Shown: in pieces, positions 43,186 through 55,646 of the stretch | Numbering within the stretch: the first letter of the stretch is position 1 | Layout: each line of letters begins with the position of its first letter | Assembly: GCA_022548915.1 (NCBI GenBank) | Contig: JAKZES010000001.1 | Span: 62,001 to 126,000 of the forward strand | DNA length: 64,000 nt | From: Verrucomicrobiaceae bacterium E54 | GTDB taxonomy: Bacteria > Verrucomicrobiota > Verrucomicrobiia > Verrucomicrobiales > Akkermansiaceae | Direction of reading: 5' to 3' | Notes under the pieces: model-generated | The model's input: only the letters and a program-made list of their open reading frames with translations | Told to the model about the DNA's origin: nothing | Databases searched by the model: none | Position numbers and translations under genes: made by a program

Positions 43186-43509
43186 ATGAAGTATCTGCTG
43201 ACCCTGCTTCCGCTGATGGCAGCCTGCGCCGGACCCGATCCCAATTCGGAGGTGGCGCAGAATCGCAAAGTGATGGCGCTTCAGGAGAAGTTCGACCGCT
43301 TCGACTACAATGCCGACGGCAAGCTCACCAAGGAGGAGATCAGCCAGGGCATTCGGGAATCCGGGATCGGCGGAATCGACGAGGCGGAAATCGATGCCGC
43401 GATCAAGGCGTATGATGTCAATGGAGACGGGGCCATTTCCCGCTGGGAGTCCCAGCGAGCCATCGACACGCCACTCCCGGAGCATTTCCGCGGCTCCGAC
43501 GAAGGTTGA
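43186..43509 (+). CDS. EF-hand domain (lipo)protein
   Basis: MKYLLTLLPLMAACAGPDPN lipobox-like signal; two EF-hand loops DYNADGKLTKEE and DVNGDGAISRWE. Confidence 0.75.
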   Translation: MKYLLTLLPLMAACAGPDPNSEVAQNRKVMALQEKFDRFDYNADGKLTKEEISQGIRESGIGGIDEAEIDAAIKAYDVNGDGAISRWESQRAIDTPLPEHFRGSDEG

Positions 43510-43519
43510 GCGGTGAAGC

Positions 43520-45100
43520 TCAGCGAATCCGTTCGAGTAGCCACGCCAGCAGTCCATCGATGGGCAGGCGTTCCTGCTCCATCGAGTCGCGGTGGCGAAC
43601 GGTCACGGTGCCCTCGAGATCCGGGCCATTCTCACCGATCGTGTCGAAGTCGACCGTGATGCAGAACGGCGTCCCGACCTCGTCCTGGCGGCGGTAGCGG
43701 CGACCGACGGCTCCGCCGTCGTCGTAGTAGACCGTCATCCACGGCTGGAGGGTCTTCTGGATCTCTCGGCAGAGGCGGACCTGGTCGTCGTTCTTCTTGA
43801 GCAGGGGGAAGATGCCGACCTTGATCGGTGCCATCCGGGGAGCGAAACGCATCACCGTGCGGGTCTCGGTCTTGCCCTTCTCATTGGTGATCTCCTCCTC
43901 GTCGAAGGCCTCGCAGATCATCGCCAGCACGGTCCGGTCGCAGCCGGCGGACGGCTCGACCACGTGGGGCAGGAATTTCTCCTTCGATTCCTCGTCGAAG
44001 TATTCGAGTGGGCGGCCGGAACCCTTCTGGTGGACGCCGAGATCGTAGTCGGTGCGGTAGGCGACGCCTTCCAGCTCCTGGATGCCGAAGGGGAACTCGT
44101 ATTCGATGTCGTAGGTCTTCTCCGAGTAGAACGCACGCTCGCCATCCGGAACGTCGAGGATGTGGAGCTTCTCGCGGGGGATCCCGATCTCCTCGTAGAA
44201 GGTGAGGCGGGCTTCGAGCCACTCGTCGGTGAGACGCAGGCCGTCCTCGGGGCGGCAGAAATACTCGATCTCCATCTGCTCGAACTCGCGGCTGCGGAAG
44301 GTGTAGTTGCGCGGGTTGATCTCGTTGCGGAAGGACTTGCCGACCTGGGCGATGCCGAAGGGCAGCTTCACGCGGTTGGAGTCGAGGATGTTCTTGTACT
44401 GGACGAAGATCGACTGCGCGGTTTCCGGGCGGAGGTAGGCGGTCGCGTTGGGGTCGTTCTCGTCGGCCGAGGCCCCCATGGTCGTCTTGAACATCAGGTT
44501 GAAGTCGCGGGGCTCGGTGAGAAGCGAGCCGTTCTCCGGGTTGAAGGAGGTGCTGCCGGTCACTTCCTCGCGGCGGTCCTCGGTGATCTCGAGTTCCTTG
44601 GGCGATACCTTCTTGTCGGGCATGAATTGCGCGTAGAACTGGCGGGCCACCTTTTTCGCGGAGGCGGGATCCTTGTCGGGAGCGACCAGAACGGCGAAGG
44701 GACGGTCGATGGTGAGATCGGCCGATTCGAGACGGGCACCGGAGAACCAGACCACGGTGCCGTCCTGGGCGGGAATCTGGTCGGCGCGCAGGCGCGACTT
44801 GGAGAGCAGGCAGTCGCACATCGGGTCGTTGAAGCCGTCGAGGTGGCCGGACGATTTCAGGACCTGCTGCATGGTCAGGATAGAGCCGTCCATGCCGACG
44901 ACGTCATCGCGCTCCTGAACCGTTTTCCGCCACCAGTAGTCCTTGAGGTTGCGCTTGAGTTCGGTGCCCAGCGGGCCGTAGTCCCAGCAGCCGTTGAGGC
45001 CGCCGTAGAGTTCGCCGGATTGGAAGATGAAGCTGCGGCGTTTGCACAGGGAGACGATCTTCTCCATGCGCTCGGGGTCGGTGTGGTCCTTGTTGGCCAT
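43520..45100 (-). CDS. glyQS: Glycyl-tRNA synthetase (dimeric type)
   Basis: MANKDHTDPERMEKIVSLCKRRSFIFQSGELYGGLNGCWDYGPLGTELKRNLKDYWW...; YLRPETAQSIFVQYKNILDSNRVKLPFGIAQVGKSFRNEINPRN. Confidence 0.93.
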   Translation of the reverse strand: MANKDHTDPERMEKIVSLCKRRSFIFQSGELYGGLNGCWDYGPLGTELKRNLKDYWWRKTVQERDDVVGMDGSILTMQQVLKSSGHLDGFNDPMCDCLLSKSRLRADQIPAQDGTVVWFSGARLESADLTIDRPFAVLVAPDKDPASAKKVARQFYAQFMPDKKVSPKELEITEDRREEVTGSTSFNPENGSLLTEPRDFNLMFKTTMGASADENDPNATAYLRPETAQSIFVQYKNILDSNRVKLPFGIAQVGKSFRNEINPRNYTFRSREFEQMEIEYFCRPEDGLRLTDEWLEARLTFYEEIGIPREKLHILDVPDGERAFYSEKTYDIEYEFPFGIQELEGVAYRTDYDLGVHQKGSGRPLEYFDEESKEKFLPHVVEPSAGCDRTVLAMICEAFDEEEITNEKGKTETRTVMRFAPRMAPIKVGIFPLLKKNDDQVRLCREIQKTLQPWMTVYYDDGGAVGRRYRRQDEVGTPFCITVDFDTIGENGPDLEGTVTVRHRDSMEQERLPIDGLLAWLLERIR

Positions 45101-45201
45101 GATTTTCTCGGGCAAAGCCGGGCCGGAGAAAACCAGCGCGCACCCTGCGGGGCAAGGCGCGAATGCAGCCACTTCGAGGTGACCGCGACGGACCCCTCCC
45201 G

Positions 45202-46863
45202 TCAGGGCTCCGGGAATTCCTGGATGAAGAACATCCGGGGGTTCGCGACCGGATCGAGCAGCAGTTCCAGGGTGACCACGACCCGGCCCCCGGCGGTTTG
45301 GCTGGAGATGATGTCGTAGTCGATCCCGGGCTGCATGGTGGTCCATCCGCCGAGCGTGGAGGACTTCTTGTAGACCGGATCCACGTCTTCCGCGTCGGCC
45401 CGGTGGCCGAAGGTCAGGGTGCCGGGAACGATCGAGGGCATGACATCTGGATCATGCGGGGCGGTTGGATTGGCTCCGAGAGCGTAGTCGAGGAAGTTGG
45501 ACAGTCCGTTGTGGTTGTCGTCGTCGGCCGGGTCGAGATTCGGGAAGAGGCTGACGAAGGTGGTTCCGGTCGGTTCTTCGAAGGTTTCGTAGGCTCCGAT
45601 GTCCACCGCGCTGCCCGAGAGTCGCGGCTGCCCGGCGAGGTCTTCGGCGACCGTGGCGATGGTGTCGCTGCCACCGCCGGCACCGTCCAGATCGGCGGTG
45701 TCGAGACCCGCGTTGATCGCGGGGCTGGCGGCGCCCAAAGTGAAATCGCCCGCCGTGGACGGCGCGGTGAGCGGGTCGAGTGGAGTGGTGAAGCCGGGGT
45801 CGAGATCAAGGTTCCCGCCGCCGTTGCTCCCGGTATTGGGGTTCCAGATGAGGCTGCCTCCGGAGTGCTGGACGATGCAGTGCGAAAACGAGGGACTGCC
45901 CCCGCCTTTGGCAATCGAGGCGACCAGCGGCGTGGGGGAGCCGGCTGAGTTGTTCCAAATGATGCAGTTGGTGAACGACGGCGCCGCAGCACTGAGGCCC
46001 ATGCAGACCCCGCCGCCCAGGTCCGAGGCGTGGTTGCCCGAGATGGTGACGTTGGTCAGGACCGGACTGGAGGTCAGGATGTAGAGTGCTCCGCCGACGA
46101 CGGCGCGGTTTCCGGAGAACTCGCAATTGTGGATGATGTGGATCTCCGAACCCCGGATGTGCAGGGCTCCGCCGTTGCCGCTGGCAAAAAAGTCGACCGG
46201 AATCACCCGGTTGCCCCGGAACGAGCAATGCGAGAACACGTTCGTCGAGTCCGCGCTGTTCACAGCCCCGCCGAGTGAACCGGAGAGGTTGCCCTCGAAA
46301 ATGCAGCCGACGAAGCGGGAATCGGAGGTGTCCGCATCGACAGCTCCTCCGTCGGAGCCGGCCTCGTTGTCGATGAACTGGCAATCGACGAATGCCGCCG
46401 CGCTGCCCGGGAGCAGGGCCACGGCTCCTCCCCGGTTTCCGGCCCGGTTGTCGTGGAAACGGCAACCTGTGACGGTGGGGGAGCCATTGCCCCCGAAGCC
46501 TCCCCCCGAGGCAGGGGCTTCGCCTCCCCGAATCGTGAAGCCATCGAGAATGGCGGTGGTGTCGACCGCCGTGCCATCGACGACACGGGCGCTGTTGTCG
46601 CTCCGGTTGGCGAAGTTTGCTCCGTCATCGCCTTGGAGGTCGCCGCTGAGCACGGTTCCGTTGGTGGCCGGGTCGGGATTGCGATCGCCGAGGGTCGACT
46701 CTGTTCCGGCAAATCCTCCGTAGATCGCGACGCCGCTGGCGAGTTGGAACTTCTTGCCTTGGTCGGTCCCGCCGGGGTCCGGGGTGTAGGTTCCGGCGGC
46801 AACCCAGATTTCATCGTCACCGGCGGAGGACGCCAAAAAAGCGTGACCGTTCATGACGGTCAC
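45202..46863 (-). CDS. Right-handed beta-helix / choice-of-anchor-type surface protein, apparently lacking a signal peptide
   Basis: [47 protein letters not shown]... repeats; [12 protein letters not shown] opens at a GTG inside the hppA terminator. Confidence 0.6.
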   Translation of the reverse strand: MTVMNGHAFLASSAGDDEIWVAAGTYTPDPGGTDQGKKFQLASGVAIYGGFAGTESTLGDRNPDPATNGTVLSGDLQGDDGANFANRSDNSARVVDGTAVDTTAILDGFTIRGGEAPASGGGFGGNGSPTVTGCRFHDNRAGNRGGAVALLPGSAAAFVDCQFIDNEAGSDGGAVDADTSDSRFVGCIFEGNLSGSLGGAVNSADSTNVFSHCSFRGNRVIPVDFFASGNGGALHIRGSEIHIIHNCEFSGNRAVVGGALYILTSSPVLTNVTISGNHASDLGGGVCMGLSAAAPSFTNCIIWNNSAGSPTPLVASIAKGGGSPSFSHCIVQHSGGSLIWNPNTGSNGGGNLDLDPGFTTPLDPLTAPSTAGDFTLGAASPAINAGLDTADLDGAGGGSDTIATVAEDLAGQPRLSGSAVDIGAYETFEEPTGTTFVSLFPNLDPADDDNHNGLSNFLDYALGANPTAPHDPDVMPSIVPGTLTFGHRADAEDVDPVYKKSSTLGGWTTMQPGIDYDIISSQTAGGRVVVTLELLLDPVANPRMFFIQEFPEP

Positions 46864-46867
46864 GCTT
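46839..46867 (-). terminator. Intrinsic terminator of hppA
   Basis: Perfect 12-bp stem AAGCGTGACCGT-tcatg-ACGGTCACGCTT, followed on the minus strand by TTTTTTGG; 24 bp past the hppA stop. Confidence 0.8.
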
Positions 46868-46890
46868 GGGAAACAGAGGGTCGGCTTGGA

Positions 46891-49104
<2,214 letters not shown>

Positions 49105-49279
49105 GGGGTAGGTGCTTGAATCAACCCTTACAGAGGCAGGATCGGCGTATTTTGCAAAGCGGGAAATCCGTTAGGATGCGCATTCCTTGATAGGCGGAAA
49201 ATTCCCCGCGAACGATGCTCGTGAATCGCGGAGATTTTGGCTCGTGAAATTCTTTGGATTTGTTAAGGAATGCCAAGCG

Positions 49280-49624
49280 ATGGCTTCCCGACCACATCCA
49301 GCCTCCTCCAAGATTTCCCGTCTGCGTGCGCAGACAAAGGCGATTCATGGGCTCAACGGGCTGGTCTTGTGCCTGTTCGGCCTGTCGGTGGGCGCGCTGG
49401 CGGTGGCCTCGGCCCTGCCGCAGAAGCGGCAGCTCGATGAAAAGCGCCTGGAACTCGCCCGCATCGAGGAGAGGGAACGCGCTGTCATTGCCGTGAAGGA
49501 GGATGCGCAGGCAAGCTACGAGGCGCTCCGGGATGATCCCGAGTATCTTGAACTCCACGCCCGCGACCGCTTGAACCTCCACGATCCGCGCGAGAAGATC
49601 TATCGCATCGAAAGGGAACGTTGA
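49280..49624 (+). CDS. FtsB/DivIC-like septum formation initiator protein
   Basis: Single TM plus short coiled coil and ...DPEYLELHARDRLNLHDPREKIYRIERER. Confidence 0.65.
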   Translation: MASRPHPASSKISRLRAQTKAIHGLNGLVLCLFGLSVGALAVASALPQKRQLDEKRLELARIEERERAVIAVKEDAQASYEALRDDPEYLELHARDRLNLHDPREKIYRIERER

Positions 49625-50157
49625 TGGAGGCGGATGTCGAGCGGGTGCTGATCGCCGAGGACGTGATTGAGAAGCGCCTGGATGCGATGGCGAAGGAAGT
49701 GCGCCAGGATTTCCCGGGCGAGGTCATCGTGGTGATCGTGCTGCTCAAGGGGGCGCTGGTGTTCGCGGCCGACCTGCTCCGGAGGCTGCCCCGGATGCTG
49801 GAGATCGAGTGCCTGAACGTGGCGAGCTATCACGGTGGCACCGAGAGTGCCGGCAAGGTGGATTTTCTCGATCGCAAGCTGCCCGAGGTGAAGGGACGCC
49901 GGGTGCTCGTGCTCGACGACATCCTCGACACCGGCCGCACGCTGCGCGCGGTGGCCGACAAGTTGACCGAAGCGGGCGCGGCGGAAGTGAAGACCGGCGT
50001 GCTGCTTGCCAAGGACCGCGAGAGGGCGGTGGATGTGGAGGCGGACTACGTCGGCTTCGAGATCGGCGACGAGTTCGTGATCGGCTACGGGCTCGACTAC
50101 CAGGGCCGCTACCGGAACCTGCCCTACGTCGGCACGCTCAAGCGCGAGGCGATGTAG
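49624..50157 (+). CDS. hpt: Hypoxanthine phosphoribosyltransferase
   Basis: TGATG overlap; VIVVIVLLKGALVFAADLLRRL and RRVLVLDDILDTGRTLRAV (PRPP motif). Confidence 0.9.
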   Translation: MEADVERVLIAEDVIEKRLDAMAKEVRQDFPGEVIVVIVLLKGALVFAADLLRRLPRMLEIECLNVASYHGGTESAGKVDFLDRKLPEVKGRRVLVLDDILDTGRTLRAVADKLTEAGAAEVKTGVLLAKDRERAVDVEADYVGFEIGDEFVIGYGLDYQGRYRNLPYVGTLKREAM

Positions 50158-50164
50158 GATTTCA

Positions 50165-50404
50165 TCAGGCGCGGCGTAGCGGGAAGACCGAAACGTCGAC
50201 CGGTTCGGCAACCAGGGCGGAGTCGGGTGGGGCCTCCGGAGACTTGAGGCCGTCCCAGCGGGCGGGGGCCGCGGACCACTCCGGGCAGTCGGCGGTGGTC
50301 AGCCGGTAGGGAGTGTGGTGGACCCGGCCGTGGTGGATGCCACCCTCGCGATCCGCTGAGTAGAGGAGGTAGCGCTCCGCCAGGAAGAAGTCGAGGATGG
50401 GCAT
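50165..50404 (-). pseudogene. C-terminal remnant of a DUF2071/YqjF-like protein
   Basis: MPILDFFLAERYLLYSADREGGIHHGRVHHTPYRLTTADCPEWSAAPARWDGLKSPEAPPDSALVAEPVDVSVFPLRRA resembles only the DUF2071 C-terminus. Confidence 0.4.
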
Positions 50405-50410
50405 GGGAGT

Positions 50411-50585
50411 GGCTCCTTGCAGGAGCCATGGCGGGGCGGGGCGGCTTTCAGCCGCAGGGTGAAGCAGGGCTCCCCGAGAAACCTGCGGCAGGCCTTCGAT
50501 CCTGCAAGCGTCCATCCGCGGGAGGACCGCCTGCAGATGCGATCGGGAGATCGCCGCGCCCCGTAATGGCGCTTGTCAAGCGCCA
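50411..50585. repeat. Cluster of short palindromes
   Basis: GGCTCCT-tgc-AGGAGCC (50411-50427), GCGGCT-ttc-AGCCGC (50441-50455), TGGCGCTT-gtc-AAGCGCCA (50567-50585). Confidence 0.5.
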
Positions 50586-51454
50586 CTCCACAGCGCCTCG
50601 AAGCGCTTGCCGTATTCGACGTAGGAGTCGTAGCACTGCTGCCAGTCGACGGCGGCGGGGTCGGGGGCGTGGAAGACGGTGGCGACGTGCGGTTCGATGG
50701 CGATCCAGCCGTCGTAGCCGCGCGACTTGGCGTCGGCGAGGATTTCGCGGAGCTTGGCCTGTCCGTCACCGGGCATGGTGTACTCCGGTTCGACGTCGTC
50801 GGAGACCGGGTTGTGGCAGTCCTTGATGTGAATGTGGACGACGTGGTCGCGGACCTTTTCCCAGAACTCGAAGGTATCCTGCCACGGGAAGGGTTCGGGC
50901 TTCGAGCGGTCGCGCTGGAAGACCGGGTTGCCGGTGTCGAAGACGAGCTTGAGGCCGGGGACCTCCTCGACCAGGCGCAGCGTGTGCTCGGCGGAGAAGC
51001 CGCCCCAGTTCATGCAGTTCTCGTGGATCGCCGTCAGGCCGGCGTCGGAGAAGCGGGCGACGATCTCGCGCAGGCGGCGGAAGCGCTCCTGCTCCTGCTG
51101 GTCCTCGCCCCAGGGGTTCTGGGCGTAGGACATGATGCGCACCAACTGAGTGCCGAGACGCTTCATCCGCGGGATGGCACGCTCGACCTCGGCGAGGGTG
51201 ATGTCGAAGTCCGAATCGATCTTCTTGGCCCAGTTTCCGATCAGCGAGCCGAACTCGGGGATCTGGATGCCCGCGGCGTCGAGTTGGTCGGCGGCGGCCT
51301 CGAAGTCCGCCTCGGGCATCTCGTGGATGTTGTGGTCCCCGATCATGCGGGCGGAAATCGCACTCCAGCCGATCTCCTGGGTGGCGGCGATTTGTTTCGA
51401 AAGATCGCGGGAGGCTTCGTCGGCGAATCCGGTGAGTTTGGGAGCTTGGAGCAT
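50576..51454 (-). CDS. Sugar phosphate isomerase/epimerase (xylose isomerase-like TIM barrel)
   Basis: LTGFADEASRDLSKQIAATQEIGW...IHIKDCHNPVSDDVEPEYTMPGDGQAKLREILADAKSRGYDGWIAIEPH. Confidence 0.82.
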   Translation of the reverse strand: MLQAPKLTGFADEASRDLSKQIAATQEIGWSAISARMIGDHNIHEMPEADFEAAADQLDAAGIQIPEFGSLIGNWAKKIDSDFDITLAEVERAIPRMKRLGTQLVRIMSYAQNPWGEDQQEQERFRRLREIVARFSDAGLTAIHENCMNWGGFSAEHTLRLVEEVPGLKLVFDTGNPVFQRDRSKPEPFPWQDTFEFWEKVRDHVVHIHIKDCHNPVSDDVEPEYTMPGDGQAKLREILADAKSRGYDGWIAIEPHVATVFHAPDPAAVDWQQCYDSYVEYGKRFEALWSGA

Positions 51455-51509
51455 GGAGCGAAGAGCTTGGAGTTCGATAGGGAAGGGGCGGCTGGAAGCC
51501 GCAGCGACC

Positions 51510-52553
51510 TTAGAGTTCGACTTTTTCGCCGCCGTTCTGGGCGGACTTGTAGATAGCCTGGATGAGTTCGACGGGCTTGCGGGCCTCGGCGGCGGAGGTG
51601 CTGGGTTCGCGGCCCTCGGCGATGGCATTGACCACCTCCTCGAAGTTGCGCTGGTGCTGGTAGAAGTTGATCGCCTTCGGGTCGTTGGCGCCGAGGCCGG
51701 CTTCCTGGCCCTTCATCAGGGTGCTGCGGATCTCGGCGTCCTCGGGCTTCTCGTTCATGAAGTCCCAGATCTCGAAGGATTCGTCGGCGAGGAAAACCGA
51801 GCCTTCGGTGCCGCTGAGCTGGACCCGGGCCGGGTGGCCGTCCTTCGACCAGGTGCAGGTCGAGCATTCGATCACGCCCCGTGCGCCGTTGTGGAACTCG
51901 ACGATGGCGACGACGATGTCCTCGACCTCGATGCGTTCGTGGGCGAGGCAGGCGGTGTTGGCCTGGACCGATTTCACGGGCCCGGCGAGGTAGAGCAGGG
52001 CATCGACCGTGTGGATCGACTGGTTCATCAGCGCCCCGCCGCCGTCGAGCGCCCAGGTGCCGCGCCAGCCGGCCGAGTCGTAGTAGGCCTGGTCGCGATA
52101 CCATTTCACGTAGCACGAGGCATTGGTGAGGATGCCGAAGCGGCCCTCGTCGGCGGCCTTCTTGAACGCATCCATGCCGGGGTGGAAGCGGCGGTTGAGC
52201 ACCGCGGCGAGCGTCTTGCCGTTTTTCGCGGCCGCGTCCATCAACTGGTCGATGCGCTCGGTGGTAACCTCGAGAGGCTTCTCGCAGATCACGTGCTTGC
52301 CGGCATTAAGGGCGGCCAGCGAGGGCTCGAGGTGGGCGCCGCTGGGGGTGCCGACCGTGACGATCTCCAGCTCGGGATCGGCGTAGAAGGCCTCCATGTC
52401 CGAGTAGGCCCTGATGCCATACTCGGCGGCCAGTTTCTCGGCCGCCTCGGCGCGCAGGTCGAAGACCGAGTGGAGTTCGCCGCCGGTCATGGCGGTGATG
52501 GCCTTGGCGTGGAACTGGCCGATCATGCCGGCTCCGATGATTCCGAATTTCAT
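51510..52553 (-). CDS. Gfo/Idh/MocA family oxidoreductase
   Basis: MKFGIIGAGMIGQFHAKAI; VTVGTPSGAHLEPSLAALNAGKHVICEKPLEVT. Confidence 0.9.
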   Translation of the reverse strand: MKFGIIGAGMIGQFHAKAITAMTGGELHSVFDLRAEAAEKLAAEYGIRAYSDMEAFYADPELEIVTVGTPSGAHLEPSLAALNAGKHVICEKPLEVTTERIDQLMDAAAKNGKTLAAVLNRRFHPGMDAFKKAADEGRFGILTNASCYVKWYRDQAYYDSAGWRGTWALDGGGALMNQSIHTVDALLYLAGPVKSVQANTACLAHERIEVEDIVVAIVEFHNGARGVIECSTCTWSKDGHPARVQLSGTEGSVFLADESFEIWDFMNEKPEDAEIRSTLMKGQEAGLGANDPKAINFYQHQRNFEEVVNAIAEGREPSTSAAEARKPVELIQAIYKSAQNGGEKVEL

Positions 52554-52599
52554 GGGGAGTGGTATGGATGGACGGGTTTGACGGTGGCGGTCGGAGGGG

Positions 52600-54384
52600 T
52601 CAGTTGATCACCGGGGCCGGGGCCGGCGTGACCTTCTTGCGGGTGGTGATCACCACCACGATGAAGAGGGCGAACAAGACCAGTCCGATCCAGCCCAGCT
52701 TCGACCACAGCGACCAGAGACTGCCGATGGCGGCAAAGGTGCAGGCGCCGGCCATGAGCACGTTCCAGACGATGCGCTTGCGACCGCCGGGCATGTCTTT
52801 GCCGAGAATGGTCTTGTTGTTCATCATCAGCGCGAAGACGACGTAGGCGATGGGCAGCAGGACCATGGCGAAGACCGAGGTCGGCACGGCCAGCCACATC
52901 TGGGCATCCCCCTTCCAGAAGAAGGGCCCGAGCACGCCGACGCAGACCATCAACGAGCCGAATCGCTGGGTCCAGCCCTTGGGCGCACGGTTGCGCAGTT
53001 CGCAGAAGCAGAGACCGTTGATGAGCATCAGCATGGTGGCGGCGTTGAGTGCCATGCCGAGCACACCGAAGCCGAAGACGTAGTTGGCAACCTTCTTGCC
53101 GACCAGCGGCTCAAGGGTCTGAGCGAGGTTGAAGGCGTCGCGCTTGACCAGCATCGCGGCCATGGTGCGCTCTTCGAGGGGCAGGGCTTCAGTGCCCGTT
53201 TCCCCCATTTCCTTGAGTTTGGCCTTCTGGTCGTCCTTCGACAGCTCCTCGAAGGCCGCGCGATCCGCGGAATCCATATTGGCCAGCATCCGCTTGGCGA
53301 GGAGCCCCTTGTAGGGGCCGACCAGATTGGCGGCGGGTTCGACCTTTTCGCCCTGTGCGTTGAATTCGCTGACGAGGCCGGGGGCGGGCTGGGCATGGAA
53401 CTGGGAGGCGGCGGAAATGACCACGCAACCGGTGGCCAGCATGAAGGGGATGAACAGGCCGGTGGAGAGGTCGAAGATCGCCATGCCGCGGAAGTCGCGG
53501 TTCCAGCCCTTCCGGAGCATGGAATAGGGCAGCAGGAAGGTCATGTTGATGCCGACCGCGGTCGCCGCCGCGCCGATCATCACGTCGCGCTGCTGGCCGA
53601 CGATCAGGTCCGACCAGAACTGGCGCCCGCCCTCGCTGAGCTGATCGAGGTAGGGGGCGAAGGTCGGGGCCGGAGTGAACAGGCTCTCGAAGCTGGGAAT
53701 GAGCCCGGCGCCGATGGCGCCCCAGTCGATCTGGCCGGCGACCGAGAGCTGGATGACGACGCCGAAGAAGCAGATCACGATCGTTCCGACCATGACCTTC
53801 ATGATGATCTCGAAGACCTTGGTGCCCTTGCCGCCGGAGATGTAGATCATCACGTTGGTGATCACCAGGGCGAGGACGATCACCGCGGCGATCAGCATCC
53901 CCGAGAACTCGGAGAGTCCCGATTCGGCTCCGAGCACCCCGGGCAGCAGGTTCTGGCGCAGCGCCGCCACGGCGAGCGCGAACTGCGGAAGCGACCAGAC
54001 GATGTTGGCCATCATCGAGGCGGCGAGCCAGCCCCAGCCCAGGATGGGGCTGATGTGCTGATTGATCGAGCGCAGCGGGCGCTTGCCGGTGGAAAGCGTG
54101 ATGTAGGCGATGGCGCTCATCATCACGATGCCGAACATCATCGCCATGGGCTGCAGCCACATGAAGGCGACGCCGCCGAGGACGCCGAGGTAGAGCGCGT
54201 TGGCGAGCGAGCCGCCGCCGAGAGTGATCGCACTTTGCAACCAGCCGGGACCCGAGAGACGGGCGTAGGCCAGGAATTTGCTGGCTCCCCCCTTGGCTTC
54301 GCCATCCAGAATGATCTGGCGGTGTTCCTCGATCTGCGAGTTCACCGACATGTCGGCGGGTTCTTTGGAAGTGGGGTCGCTCAT
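52600..54384 (-). CDS. Nramp-like (APC superfamily) transporter
   Basis: 594 aa multi-TM; LSGPGWLQSAITLGGGSLANALYLGVLGGVAFMWLQPMAMMFGIVMMSAIAYI. Confidence 0.55.
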   Translation of the reverse strand: MSDPTSKEPADMSVNSQIEEHRQIILDGEAKGGASKFLAYARLSGPGWLQSAITLGGGSLANALYLGVLGGVAFMWLQPMAMMFGIVMMSAIAYITLSTGKRPLRSINQHISPILGWGWLAASMMANIVWSLPQFALAVAALRQNLLPGVLGAESGLSEFSGMLIAAVIVLALVITNVMIYISGGKGTKVFEIIMKVMVGTIVICFFGVVIQLSVAGQIDWGAIGAGLIPSFESLFTPAPTFAPYLDQLSEGGRQFWSDLIVGQQRDVMIGAAATAVGINMTFLLPYSMLRKGWNRDFRGMAIFDLSTGLFIPFMLATGCVVISAASQFHAQPAPGLVSEFNAQGEKVEPAANLVGPYKGLLAKRMLANMDSADRAAFEELSKDDQKAKLKEMGETGTEALPLEERTMAAMLVKRDAFNLAQTLEPLVGKKVANYVFGFGVLGMALNAATMLMLINGLCFCELRNRAPKGWTQRFGSLMVCVGVLGPFFWKGDAQMWLAVPTSVFAMVLLPIAYVVFALMMNNKTILGKDMPGGRKRIVWNVLMAGACTFAAIGSLWSLWSKLGWIGLVLFALFIVVVITTRKKVTPAPAPVIN

Positions 54385-54584
54385 GCAGCTGTGGGTTGGG
54401 AGATGGGATTGGTGGCGGACTGAAAGATCGGTAGCGTGGACCCCTCACCGGCTGGAAACCGTGGGGAGGGTGATGGGAAGGGGTGGATTTGTCGGACAGG
54501 TTTCTGACCGGAGGCCATACGGCATGCAAGCTTCAAGCTTTCAGCGCCGGGTCGGATAGCGGGCCGGTCCGGGGGCGGAGCGAG

Positions 54585-55400
54585 TCACGCACCAAAGAAG
54601 CGGCGGAGGTTCTCCCGGCTGGTGCGCGCGATGTGTTCCGGCGACGGATCGTATTTGAAGACCTCGACCGAGACCCAGCCGTCGTAGCGGGTTTCCTCGA
54701 GCGCCTCGACGATGGGAGGGTAGTCGACCTCGCCCATGCCGGGGCCGTAGAGGTTCGGGTCGTTGGCATGAAAGTGGACGGTCCAGTCCCTCGAGGCGCG
54801 GATCACGTCGGCAATCGCCTCGTCCTCGTAGCTCATCGCCTTGACGTCGAGGTGAAGCTTGCAGGCCGGGTGATCGACGAGCTGGCAGAGCCGGATGGTC
54901 TCCGCCGCCGTGGTGAGAAAGTTCGTTTCCACCGCGCCGAGGGGCTCCATGGCGAGGGTCACCCCGAGCTGGCCGCAATGCTCGGCCGCGGAGCGCAGCA
55001 GGTCGGCCGCACGCTGGAAGGCATCGTCGTAAGGCCAATCCGCCTCGAGGCTCCGTTGTTGGGGGCTGCCCCAGACCATGATCGAGCCGCCGAGTCCGTG
55101 GCACAGGTCGGCCAGACGGCGCGCGTGGTCGAGCGTGGCCCGCGCGACGCCAGCATCGGGGTGGGTCAGGTGGAAGCCCTCGGTCCTGGCCAGCAGCCAG
55201 TGGAGGCCGACGACCTCAAGGCCGGCGTCGCGGACCTGATCGCCGAGCGAGGTGGTCGTCCCGGCTGAAAGCGAGGCAATGTCGGAGGCCAGCGTGAAGG
55301 GGGCGATCTCCAGCCCGGTGTAGCCATGTTCCGCCGCGAGGCGGGCCGATTCGGCAAGCGGGACTTCGCCGTAGGTCTCGTTGCAGATTGCGAAGCGCAT
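54585..55400 (-). CDS. Sugar phosphate isomerase/epimerase (TIM barrel)
   Basis: [38 protein letters not shown]...[53 protein letters not shown]. Confidence 0.82.
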   Translation of the reverse strand: MRFAICNETYGEVPLAESARLAAEHGYTGLEIAPFTLASDIASLSAGTTTSLGDQVRDAGLEVVGLHWLLARTEGFHLTHPDAGVARATLDHARRLADLCHGLGGSIMVWGSPQQRSLEADWPYDDAFQRAADLLRSAAEHCGQLGVTLAMEPLGAVETNFLTTAAETIRLCQLVDHPACKLHLDVKAMSYEDEAIADVIRASRDWTVHFHANDPNLYGPGMGEVDYPPIVEALEETRYDGWVSVEVFKYDPSPEHIARTSRENLRRFFGA

Positions 55401-55646
55401 GGACGTCATCCAAGGGGGCGGCTTCGGGTCCGGCAAGCGGGAACGGGAATGTTGCAGTCGGTCAGGCCGGTTCCGGAGCGAAGCGGATATCGCGATCCTG
55501 GGGAAGTGGGGGCAGGATGAATGAGATCGGGAAGGATGGATGGGATGACGGGGGAAGATGGGCGAGCCATTCCGGGTATTCGATCATTCCACTCATCCCA
55601 CTCTCATGCTGGACATCCTGCTCGTCGTCCTCCGACGATGCTTTGC

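Noticed and set aside
43592-45319. 575-aa plus-strand ORF
   Set aside because: Antisense to glyQS.
55497-55640. GATGAATG/GGATGGATGGGATG-rich intergenic stretch as a second MITE copy
   Set aside because: Shares only short purine-rich words with the 43-kb element; no clear terminal inverted repeats or flanking duplication found.
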